DNA from: Argopecten irradians
Taxonomy: Eukaryota > Mollusca > Bivalvia > Pectinida > Pectinidae
Assembly (NCBI RefSeq): GCF_041381155.1
Contig: NC_091142.1
Location: 25,010,362-25,074,361, forward strand
DNA length: 64,000 nt
Reading direction: 5' to 3'
The notes below the pieces were generated by a model. It had not been told where the DNA came from. It saw nothing but the letters and a program-made list of their open reading frames with translations, and made no database searches. Positions 58,801 to 64,000 of the stretch are shown here, one piece after another; the stretch's first letter is position 1, and every line of letters begins with the position of its first letter. The translations under genes were made by a program, and so were the position numbers.

Positions 58801-59245
58801 GGACGACGGACGCCGCGCCATGACATAAGCTCACCGGCCCTTCAATTCGGGCCAGGTGAGCTAAAAAAACATAACGGTTGTTATTTGTTTGTTTGAGGAC
58901 AAAACTAAAAAAAAATGTTTTAGTAGGCGCTGATTTTATAGGGTTGGTCGAGTTACAGGAAACACAAATATTTTTTTGTATGGCCCAACTATACATACAT
59001 GTATATATAATATATAATAGAAGGCGCAGGTATGTTTGGCTAGGCGATTGGGTGCCGTAGATTGCAAGTTCAAGGCCTGGATAGGGCACGAGTCAATAAA
59101 TTGTCATGCTTTGTTAAATTGTGTTTCTTTGATATTTCACATGAGTATATTAGTTATATATTAAATTATATTACTTAAAAGTAATTTGTATCCTTACATT
59201 ATAGGATCCAGTGTTATCTGGAATACGATCGTTGATATTACCCAT
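34825..59245 (-). CDS. FKBP6: FKBP6-like TPR immunophilin (14 exons, 478 aa)
   Basis: Join (minus strand): 59245-59198, 56164-56056, 55748-55527, 54711-54622, 52047-51916, 50292-50222, 48816-48757, 47558-47499, 41186-40989, 40240-40131, 37378-37299, 36340-36247, 35490-35364, 34860-34825. All introns are GT-AG and all phases agree. The N-terminus carries an acidic stretch (DEDEEDTDEED, about residues 75-85). The FKBP domain is about 105-212 (VTIHYNGFLEYADEPFDSS, KKGELSRF, IPPEATVMYEVELIYF). TPR helices run about 225-385 (QLYDEEKYPNAYRHYRK, IEPENVKALYFYGKAL, RARGYLIRAQRKEP, CSRMFAKP). Order and motifs match vertebrate FKBP6, and the 478 aa exceed the 327 of human FKBP6 through N- and C-terminal extensions. 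Several FKBP pocket residues are replaced, so PPIase activity is unlikely. Vertebrate FKBP6 acts with Hsp90 in germ-line piRNA function and meiosis; the same role here is inference. Confidence 0.88.
35364..35490 (-). CDS. FKBP6: FKBP6-like exon 13
   Basis: Acceptor TTTCCTATAG; donor AGT/GTAAGT. Encodes AFQDDTSRMEMPFPSG and GEIECILEIATDLGLDAKEI, a C-terminal extension beyond the TPR domain. Confidence 0.75.
35650..35900 (+). repeat. Minisatellite in FKBP6-like intron 12
   Basis: About eight imperfect units of some 30 bases built on ACAAATTTTGTGTAGAGAAC followed by ATTT. The cysteine-rich open frame on the minus strand is a by-product of the repeat. Confidence 0.7.
36247..36340 (-). CDS. FKBP6: FKBP6-like exon 12
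   Basis: Acceptor ATATATTACAG, donor GAT/GTAAGT. Encodes KEAANAKITEKENKAF and DAFAEIARKQL; begins in phase 1 and ends in phase 2, fitting exons 11 and 13. Confidence 0.75.
37130..37225. mobile_element. Short fold-back element
   Basis: Inverted arms TATCACCCTGGTAGAATA (about 37137-37155) and TATTCTACCAGGGCGGTATCA (about 37200-37220) in FKBP6-like intron 11's downstream flank. A MITE remnant or simple palindrome. Confidence 0.45.
37299..37378 (-). CDS. FKBP6: FKBP6-like exon 11
   Basis: Found by phase: exons 10 and 12 do not join directly. Acceptor ACATTGTAG, donor GAAG/GTAACA; encodes DVKNCKVMEMDMCSRMFAKP and GQTQE. EMDMCSRMFA corresponds to EKEMWHRMFA in human FKBP6, just after the last TPR helix. 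Confidence 0.85.
37745..38222. mobile_element. Fold-back element with about 110-bp inverted termini
   Basis: The left arm (37745-37858) and right arm (38103-38222) are imperfect inverted copies: CAATACAAGATCTAACAACT against its inverse around 38140-38165, then CAGCATGACCCCTA against GGGGTCACGCTG. The centre is a 26-base CCAAT tandem array. Located in FKBP6-like intron 10. Confidence 0.8.
37840..38036 (+). repeat. 26-base tandem array carrying CCAAT boxes
   Basis: About seven and a half units of GTGGTTAGCCAATCAGCGTG followed by TCGCCT. Alternating units carry AGCCAATCAGC (a good NF-Y-type box) or AGTCAATCAGC. Confidence 0.85.
38364..39716 (+). mobile_element. Tandem-core element A (Helitron-like / pearl type)
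   Basis: 5' end AACAAGA plus hairpin GATCCC-AGA-GGGATC, then GCGCCCACC. The core is about seven units of some 156 bases, each with an inner hairpin (CAAGATGGCC ... GGCCATCTTG), followed by an ACGG-rich tract (39617-39650). The 3' end is a hairpin, AGTCCACCATC-TGAT-GATGGTGGGCT, then AAAAA. No protein coding. Lies in FKBP6-like intron 10. Confidence 0.75.
40012..40330 (+). mobile_element. Possible tRNA-derived SINE fragments around exon 10
   Basis: GGTTCGATCCC at 40306-40316 is a perfect RNA polymerase III B box, and GTTTGATCCCT at 40035-40045 is a near one. No A box or full tRNA fold is visible, so these are fragments at best. Confidence 0.25.
40131..40240 (-). CDS. FKBP6: FKBP6-like exon 10
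   Basis: Acceptor TTTTATCACAG, donor GAGAG/GTAAGT. Encodes ALHQQQEFDRARGYLIRAQ and KEPSNRSINDQLKKLE, matching the third TPR of human FKBP6 (YQKARDFLVRAQKEQP). Confidence 0.92.
40989..41186 (-). CDS. FKBP6: FKBP6-like exon 9
   Basis: Acceptor GTATCCTACAG, donor AAG/GTAGGA. 66 codons: AATILEEYRLKDDEEEKEQQ, then MYHHMAVCSDRMKKPGRCIS and MEIEPENVKALYFYGK. Covers the end of TPR1, TPR2 and the start of TPR3. Confidence 0.92.
41312..45066 (+). repeat. 37-bp minisatellite, about 100 units, derived from FKBP6 exon 8 donor
   Basis: Array of about 3.75 kb in FKBP6-like intron 8. The plus-strand unit is GATATACAGTCCCCTAATTT followed by TACCTTTCTATAATGGT. On the gene strand each unit contains CATTATAGAAAG/GTAAAATTAG, identical to the last bases of exon 8 and its donor (47499/47498). 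Units are highly uniform, with sporadic substitutions and short indels. At least four (about 42953, 44062, 44099, 44984) keep the ACGATAT variant found in the exon itself. Confidence 0.95.
45065..45472 (+). repeat. 408-bp direct repeat, copy 1
   Basis: Ungapped match to 46868-47275 with three differences seen (near 45119, 45440 and 45460). It abuts the end of the 37-bp array. The 75-residue frame MPCDSWPG... is identical in both copies and is not supported as a gene. Confidence 0.9.
45473..46867. other. Segment between the 408-bp repeats
   Basis: About 1.4 kb of AT-rich DNA without open frames, primer-binding site or polypurine tract that would mark an LTR element interior. Confidence 0.5.
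46868..47275 (+). repeat. 408-bp direct repeat, copy 2
   Basis: See copy 1; constant offset of 1803 bases. Ends do not show the TG...CA of retroviral-type LTRs. On the minus strand both copies read CGTTTAGACCTGGGACACAC and then a good donor (AGCT/GTAAGT), but no phase-compatible exon can be built from it. Confidence 0.9.
47499..47558 (-). CDS. FKBP6: FKBP6-like exon 8 (TPR1), seed of the 37-bp array
   Basis: Acceptor TTCAATATTGCAG, donor GAAAG/GTAAAA, exactly 20 codons, phase 0 at both ends: HGKQLYDEEKYPNAYRHYRK, matching FGNYLFRQNRFYDAKVRYKR of human FKBP6. The junction holds a 37-bp segment bounded by two GATAT pentamers (47476-47480 and 47513-47517), the exact unit of the array at 41312-45066. 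Confidence 0.9.
48757..48816 (-). CDS. FKBP6: FKBP6-like exon 7
   Basis: Acceptor CCATTTAACTCAG, donor CAG/GTAATT, 20 codons in phase 0: EEKRNLKFEQLRKVYNEEKQ, the linker helix between the FKBP domain and TPR1. In intron 6, at about 48939-48996, a 29-base segment (TGCTATTCAAGGAAACTAAC...) is duplicated. Confidence 0.85.
49379..49466 (+). repeat. 22-base tandem repeat, four units
   Basis: GCTTTATCCGTCAATACGAT plus AT repeated four times almost exactly, in FKBP6-like intron 6. Confidence 0.9.
49562..49650 (+). promoter_or_regulatory. CRE pair followed by a possible nested first exon
   Basis: Two full cAMP-response elements (TGACGTCA at about 49563-49570 and 49583-49590) precede an ATG at 49615, a 12-codon frame (MAVSSFSWLMTK) and a good donor (AAAG/GTATGT at 49651). 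It may be an unrelated nested transcript start or part of a repeat; no downstream exon is identified. Confidence 0.25.
49925..50074. mobile_element. Near-perfect 150-bp hairpin
   Basis: Arms of about 68 bases, starting AGAATACACGGTTAGTATCT and ending with its exact inverse, around a 13-base loop (GGCAGAGCCTC region). Small mismatches occur only near the centre. Fits a fold-back MITE or a recently formed palindrome in FKBP6-like intron 6. Confidence 0.85.
50222..50292 (-). CDS. FKBP6: FKBP6-like exon 6
   Basis: Acceptor TTTTAATTATAG, donor GAG/GTGAGA. Completes the FKBP fold: VMYEVELIYFVEHAGLDEYN then FLTE, matching VLFEIELLDF of human FKBP6. Confidence 0.9.
50935..51225 (+). repeat. GACCCCGGGGTC-containing short repeats
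   Basis: Units of about 33 bases (GACCCCGGGGTCAAAATACC followed by ATTATGGTGAAAT) occur two to three times, with relics to about 51225. Each carries a perfect 12-base palindrome. Confidence 0.6.
51514..51735 (+). repeat. Perfect 110-bp tandem duplication
   Basis: GTAGACTTGCCGTATAATTT... at 51514 recurs at 51624 with no difference seen. Located 180 bases 3' of exon 5 in FKBP6-like intron 5. Confidence 0.9.
51916..52047 (-). CDS. FKBP6: FKBP6-like exon 5
   Basis: Acceptor TATATTTACAG, donor ACAG/GTAAAA. Encodes QLVEGLEIGVSTMKKGELSR and FIINHEYAFGKLGCAPRIPP, the heart of the FKBP domain. The positions of FKBP12 Trp59, Tyr82 and His87 are Leu, Phe and Cys here. Confidence 0.93.
52259..53404 (+). 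mobile_element. Tandem-core element B (Helitron-like / pearl type)
   Basis: 5' end AACAAGA plus hairpin GGCCC-AGA-GGGCC, then TATCGCTCACCTGG. Five to six units of 157 bases rich in CCCC/GGGG tracts follow, then an ACGG/ACGCCGG tract. The 3' hairpin is AGCTCACC-GGCCC-TTC-GGGCC-A-GGTGAGCT, then AAAAA. The 5' TCACCTGG and 3' CCAGGTGA are also complementary. Lies in FKBP6-like intron 4. Confidence 0.85.
53405..54621 (-). other. Remainder of FKBP6-like intron 4
   Basis: No feature seen beyond a short duplicated phrase at about 53510-53600 (ACCTGGACTGTTGTCTTT twice). Confidence 0.45.
54622..54711 (-). CDS. FKBP6: FKBP6-like exon 4
   Basis: Acceptor TTTGTTTTGTAG, donor AAAAG/GTAAAA. Encodes IHYNGFLEYADEPFDSSRLR and NAPVKKQIGK; the FD pair of the FKBP pocket is kept, while two aromatic positions (FKBP12 Phe46 and Phe48) read Val and Lys. 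Confidence 0.93.
54712..55526 (-). other. FKBP6-like intron 3
   Basis: No feature recognised. Confidence 0.45.
55527..55748 (-). CDS. FKBP6: FKBP6-like exon 3
   Basis: Acceptor GTGTTTTTAG, donor ACAA/GTGAGT. Encodes an acidic linker (IPDEDEEDTDEEDGTNPFEK) and the first FKBP strands (GGVVKKILTHGTGNVIPAGS). Confidence 0.9.
56056..56164 (-). CDS. FKBP6: FKBP6-like exon 2
   Basis: Acceptor CTTCTTTTTAG, donor CCAG/GTTTAA. Encodes QEDVSVPLREPLNLNELRDP and GQSFELKEDYMAP, an N-terminal extension. Confidence 0.8.
56315..58868 (+). mobile_element. Tandem-core element C (same family as B, expanded)
   Basis: Same 5' end as element B and about fifteen units of some 156 bases. ACGG-rich tract at 58765-58810. 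3' hairpin as in B but with five extra loop bases (GGCCC-TTCAATTC-GGGCC). Units of 156 bases keep frames open, producing long spurious proline-rich frames. Lies in FKBP6-like intron 1. Confidence 0.85.
59030..59105 (+). mobile_element. tRNA-derived SINE fragment
   Basis: A-box-like TGGCTAGGCGATTGGG at 59037-59052 and B-box-like AGTTCAAGGCC at 59067-59077, about 30 bases apart, as in tRNA-derived SINE heads. No intact tRNA cloverleaf. Confidence 0.4.
59198..59245 (-). CDS. FKBP6: FKBP6-like exon 1 (start)
   Basis: ATG in AGAAATGG context, 16 codons (MGNINDRIPDNTGSYN) and a consensus donor AAT/GTAAGG in phase 0, matching exon 2. An in-frame upstream exon cannot be excluded but is not needed. 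A TATATATA run lies about 25 bases upstream of the ATG. Confidence 0.65.
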
Positions 59246-59650
59246 TTCTCTGACTCATACATAGTTATATATATATGACCAGAAAACTGCCTGTCAATGT
59301 TTGTGAACTTGTAATGACCTTTACATCTTGCCAGTGAACCCAAAGCTATTTTGATCAGAGATGTTTCTATGGCTACAAAAAGGGGAGCGATTTTGAGTGA
59401 TTTAGATATAAATCAAAGCCTTTCAATTCACTGTCAGTGGTCTAGTGATTCTATTGTCCGGAATAGCCAACATCAGAATTTGAATGAGATCATGCCTCAT
59501 TAATGCTAGCTATATAGCTAGCTCCCACAATATATTAAGTACGAAAAAGCTGTCAAAATGAAGTTATCAAACAAACATGTCTTTCAGACAAAAAAATAGG
59601 ACACATACATGTATATAACAACTAGCCAATTCCTCACAGATAAAATGTCA
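59246..59650. promoter_or_regulatory. 5' flank of the FKBP6-like gene
   Basis: Presumed promoter and 5' UTR. Only a TA-rich run at 59265-59277 stands out. Confidence 0.25.
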
Positions 59651-59653
59651 ATG

Positions 59654-60310
59654 TAACACGAGCTGTTTGAGAACAGCAAAGCTCGCCTTTTGAATTTTGT
59701 TGATTTAATTCAGGTCCCTTGTAATTTACCAGTATTATATTAAATATAGCAATGTTATTACAAAACTTGAATTTTCAGCCCATACCATTAAGCCTCTTGA
59801 AATTCTAAAAATCCAGCATTTTATTCCATTAATTGATTGTCCACACCCATCACAAAATCAGTTGTGACCGATTACAGTTTTTCAACACTAACACCAAAAC
59901 CTTAACCTGGCAATTTCGGCCCATTGGGCCTCTTGAAATTCTCAAAATCCAGCAATTGGCTCCTTTAAATGATTATCAACACCCAAAGCAACAATTTTAA
60001 TCCAAAATGATTGTAGAAGTCAATGTCAGTTGTGACAGATAACAATTTTTTTTCAACACTTACATCAAAACCTTAACCTCCAGGCTATATTCAGCCCATT
60101 GGTCCTCTTGAAATTCTATAAATCCAGCATTTGGCTCCTTAAATGATTGTCCACACCCATAGCAACAATTATAATCCACAATGATTGTAGAAATCAATGT
60201 CAATTTTGACAGATAACAGTTTTTCAACACTAACACCAAAACCTTAAACTGGAATTTTCAACGCCAACGCCAGGGTGATTCTCCCTCTCTTCGAGAGGCA
60301 AGCAAAAAAT
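59654..60310 (+). mobile_element. Tandem-core element D
   Basis: 5' hairpin GCTGTT-TGAG-AACAGC enclosed by CGAGC / GCTCG. Three to four units of about 157 bases (GGCCCATTGGGCCTCTTGAA..., ACACTAACACCAAAACCTTA...). 3' hairpin CCTCTC-TTC-GAGAGG, then CAAGCAAAAAA. Same architecture as A-C with an unrelated core. Confidence 0.65.
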
Positions 60311-60394
60311 TGCACAATCATGTATACCTTCTTTATTACCCTTATTATATAATAGTACTTTGGTGTTACATTTAATTGTCAGTATTAAATTTAT

Positions 60395-60753
60395 TTAGGC
60401 CAAAAAAAATTATATGCGTGTTTCAGGTTACATGACTGAAAAAAAATAGGGTAGGTCGGTCGGATTTTTTTTTTTTTTTTTTAGTAGAGGTGGGGGAGGG
60501 GTCGAGTTGTTTTATTACTACATTACAAAGTAATGTGTCTTTCAGGCTTTAGGCTGGCTAGATGTCTTTATTTCTCATTACCATAATTGAACTTTATCTG
60601 GATAAATTTAAAGCCAGCGTAAAAATCTTAATTGAAAACTTCACACACTACATTTTTGTTTTGAAAAAGTGTGATAAAATAGGTAGGGTCGGAGGTAAAA
60701 ACTAGGGTAGGTAGGGGTACCTGAAACATACATATTATTTTTTTTGGCCTTAA
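60395..60753. mobile_element. MITE with TTAGGCCAAAAAAAAT termini
   Basis: Inverted termini of about 40 bases: TTAGGCCAAAAAAAATTATA ... TGTTTCAGGT at the left and ACCTGAAACATACATATTAT ... GGCCTTAA at the right. Subterminal GGTAGG(T)CGG repeats. Non-coding. Confidence 0.75.
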
Positions 60754-61499
60754 CTATGTCAATATTTTATATTTATTTATCAAGTATATCAGATTTTATA
60801 AGCACATGTATATAGCTACAAAGGTGTCATGAAAATATTCCATATAATTCGGAGTGTAAGCCACTATAATTTCACTGGAAATCTGGAAAAGGGCGTCATA
60901 ATTTTTCCATGGCACCATACCAGTAATAAAATTTCCTACATTATTACTCAAATGGGGACAAATTTCAAGGTTTATTTTTTTTGTAAAACCATGACATTTG
61001 CAATGAATTTCCTTGATGGCTATGGTAGTCAATGGAGAACACCTAAATTGTTACTTTATAACAAAATTATAGCATGCACAAAAACATATTTATTATTTTT
61101 CCGCCAATCTCAATGGACCTCGGTACCCCACGTGTAAATCAGTGATGGACTGATAAAAGTGGATTGAAAAAAGTTGATTAACTCATCTGTCTATAAATAG
61201 ATTGGGAATTCCCAAATCAGCGCTTCAAATTGTCGGAGTCATTTAAGCGTTTGAATGCGACACGCTATAACGAAGGTGACAATTTAAGCGTCTCTAAAAC
61301 TATAAATGAAGAAGACCTGACCAAGATGTATGAATACCCGACAAGTAGCCAAGATGTGCATCTTCTTCAATACAAGGTTTGTTTAAGTTAAATATCAAAT
61401 ACACAATCAACTTATTGTGAATATCATAAAATTTAGTAGTCAAAGTGTTGCATTTAAATTCAAACCTATCCATATCTGTGCATTTATTTTGACAAATAC
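60754..61499. other. Intergenic, no gene seen
   Basis: Two overlapping short open frames on opposite strands at 60796-61137 have no splice context or recognisable similarity. Confidence 0.4.
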
Positions 61500-62751
61500 A
61501 ATTGTATAATTCATTTGAACAACTTGGTAGCCCTTGATTCCATCATGTTACAGGCCCAATATCAGGTCTCCAGACTGTTTGGGTATAAAGAAGAAGTTGT
61601 TTTAAGATTTTAGCCTATTTGACCCCTGTGACCTTGAATGAAGGTCAAGGTCATTCATTTGAAGAAACTTGATAGCCCTTCATCCAAGCATGCCACAGGC
61701 CCAATATCAGGTCCCTAGGCTGTTTGGTTATTAAAATGAAGTCGTTTAAAGATTTTAGCCTTTTTGACCCCCGTGACCTTGAATGAAGGTCAATGTCATT
61801 CATTTGAACAAACTTGGTAGCCCTTCATCCAAGCATGCCAAAGGCCCAATATCAGGTCCCTAGGCTATTTGTTCATTTGAACAAACTTGGTAGCCCTTCA
61901 TCCAAGCATGCCAAAGGCCCAATATCAGGTCCCTAGGCTATTTGTTTATTAAGAAGTAGTCGTTTAAATATTTTAGCCTTTTTGACCCCTGTGACCTTGA
62001 ATGAAAGTCAAGGTCATTCATTTGAACAAACTTGGTAGCTGTTGATCCCAGCATGCCACAGGCTCAATATCAGGTCCCTAGGCTGTTTGGTTATTAAGGA
62101 GTAGTCGTTTAAAGATTTTAGCCTTTTTGACCCTGTGACCTTGAATGAAGGTCAAGGTCATTCATTTGAACAAACTTGGTAGCCCTTCATCCCAGCATGC
62201 CACAGGCCCAATATCAGGTCCCTAGGCTGTTTGGTAATTAAAAAGAAGTCGTTAAATGAAGGTCAAGGTCATTCATTTGAACAAACTTAGTAGCCCTCTA
62301 TCCCAGTATGTCACAGGTCTAATATCAGGTTCCTAGGCCTCTTGGTTATGAAGCAGAAGTCTTCAGATATTTCAGCCTTATTTGACCGCTGTGACCTTGA
62401 ATGAATGTCAAGGTCATTCATTTGAACAAACTTGGTAGCCCTACATCCCAGCATGTCACAGGCCCAATTTCAGGTCTCTAGGCCTCTTGGTAATATAGAA
62501 GAAGTCTGTTGTAGGTTTTCACCTATTTGACCCCTGTGACCTTGAATGAAGGTCAAGGTCATTCATTTGAACAAACTTGGTAGCCCTTCATCCCCGCATG
62601 CTATAACTCAAATTTCAGGACTCTAGGTCTCCAAGTTTTGGAGAAGAAGTTGTTTAAACGGAAAAGTTGACGCCGGACGGCCGGACGGCCGGACGACGGA
62701 CGCTGCTCCATAGCATAAGCTCACTTGCCCTTCAGGCAGATGAGCTAAAAA
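61500..62751 (+). mobile_element. Tandem-core element E with nuclear-receptor-like dyads
   Basis: About eight units of some 147 bases (GACCTTGAATGAAGGTCAAG..., AACAAACTTGGTAGCCCTTC...), a GGACGGCC tract and a 3' hairpin AGCTCA..TGCC-CTTCA-GGCA..TGAGCT followed by AAAAA. Shares the 3' end type of B and C. Most units contain TGACCTTGA-ATGAAGG-TCAAGGTCA. Confidence 0.7.
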
Positions 62752-62849
62752 TTATCAACCTTGGACTACATCCTCGGTCGATAATTGTTCTTTGGTCATT
62801 GGTCAATAAAAACATGCATCAACCTCATCAAAATGGTATAATTGTATAA

Positions 62850-62906
62850 TAAGGGCGCAGCCCTTCGTGCCCTTGAAGGGCACGAAGTGCGAAGCACTTC
62901 TACGGT
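62850..62906. other. Stacked hairpins
   Basis: CTTCGTGCCC-TTGA-GGGCACGAAG forms a 10-bp hairpin, preceded by GGGC-GCA-GCCC and followed by GTGC-GAA-GCAC. Non-coding; sits between elements E and F. Confidence 0.6.
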
Positions 62907-62929
62907 AACGGATACACGAAAACATAAGA

Positions 62930-64000
62930 AACAAGAGGCCCAGAGGGCCTGTATCGCTCACCTGGTTTTTTGTTAGTAATTATCACAATACTCTGACAAT
63001 TAGAAAAATAAGCAAAATTGACTTCAAAAGTTTAATTTTGAATCACAACCATACAATGATGCTATTGATACTAGGGCTGATACAAATATGCTATCCAATA
63101 CATAGGTTCAGAGACAAAGTAATTTATATGAAAATAGTAGCCTAGTTGACCTTTTTGACCTCGCATCTATTGCCGTTTAAGGCCCCTGGGGTCAGCCCTA
63201 TCATTTGTACAATTTCAAATCCCAACCCTATTAGGATGCTACCATTGCATTATAAGTGCTCTTCCATTCTTAGTTGCAGAGAAGAAGTCGTTTATATGGA
63301 AATAGCCAAATTGACCCCTTTTGACCCCATCTTTCAGGCCCCCGGGGGGTCAGCCCCATCATTTGCAAAATTTTGAATCCAAACCCTATAAGGATGTAAC
63401 CATTGCATTATGAGCGTAATCCCATGTTAAGTTGCAGAGAAAAAGTCATTTATATGGAAATTGACCATTTTTGACCCCGCCCCTCAGGCCCCCGGGGGTC
63501 AGCCCTATCATTTGCTCAATTTGGAATCCCGTGGCTACAAGGATGCTACCATTGCGTTATGGGTGCTATACCATGCTTAGTTGCAGAGAAGAAGTCATTT
63601 ATATGGAAATAGCCAAAATGACCCCTTTTGACTCCGCCCCTCAGGCCCACGGGGGGTCAGCCCTATCATTTGCAAAATTTTGAATCCCCAGCCTACAAGG
63701 ATGCTACCAGTGCATTATGGGTGCTATACCATGCTTAGTTGCAGAGAAGAAGTCGTTTATATGGAAATAGCCAAATTGACCCCGCCCCTCAGGGCCCCCG
63801 GGGGGTCAGCCCCATCATTTGCACAATTTGGAATCCCCACCCTATAAGGATGCTACCATTGCATAATGAGTGCTATACTATGCTTAGTTGCAGAGAAGAA
63901 GTCATTTATATGAAAATAGCCAAATTAACCCCTTCTGACCCCGCCCCTCAGGCCCCCGGGGGGTCAGCCCTATCATTTGCATAATTTTGAATCCCAACCC
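62930..64000 (+). mobile_element. Tandem-core element F, cut by the window end
   Basis: Same 5' end as B and C (AACAAGAGGCCCAGAGGGCC...TCACCTGG) but a different core of about 150 bases (CCCCCGGGGGGTCAGCCCTA, TAGTTGCAGAGAAGAAGTC). Six or so units before the window ends. Short open frames in it are repeat by-products. Confidence 0.8.

Overview
The window looks like nuclear DNA of a lophotrochozoan, most probably a bivalve mollusc. It is AT-rich, its exons are short and scattered through long introns, and it is crowded with small palindromic elements (MITEs) and with tandem-core elements of the bivalve 'pearl' / Helitron-associated kind. The species cannot be named from sequence alone.

Layout. 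(1) 364-480: probable last exon and poly(A) signal of an unidentified plus-strand gene. (2) 2290-8126, minus: a three-exon inward-rectifier K+ channel gene (Kir-A, 520 aa). (3) 8.1-24.3 kb: intergenic DNA with a 1.6-kb tandem duplication, a diverged inverted repeat and many MITEs. (4) 24306-25630 (to 25670 if unspliced), plus: a second Kir channel (Kir-B) whose whole channel core lies in one exon, head-to-head with Kir-A. (5) 25.7-34.8 kb: mostly non-coding, with a CArG-box cluster, a purine-rich minisatellite and a nested MITE. (6) 34825-59245, minus: a complete 14-exon FKBP6-like gene (478 aa), rebuilt exon by exon with every intron phase consistent; it has an FKBP fold followed by TPR repeats. 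Its introns hold most of the large repeats. (7) 59.3-64.0 kb: further tandem-core elements, a MITE and a SINE fragment.

The two Kir proteins are predicted plasma-membrane K+ channels and could co-assemble. The FKBP6-like protein is predicted to be a non-catalytic TPR immunophilin; vertebrate FKBP6 acts in germ-line piRNA function and meiosis.

The most unusual finding is that two minisatellites are built from splice junctions of genes in this window. About 100 copies of a 37-bp unit (41.3-45.1 kb) repeat the 5' splice site of FKBP6 exon 8. About seven copies of a ~67-bp unit (4.09-4.56 kb) repeat the 3' splice site of Kir-A exon 2. A second notable point is a set of mobile elements with unrelated cores whose terminal hairpins are conserved in structure but not in sequence, with compensatory stem changes.
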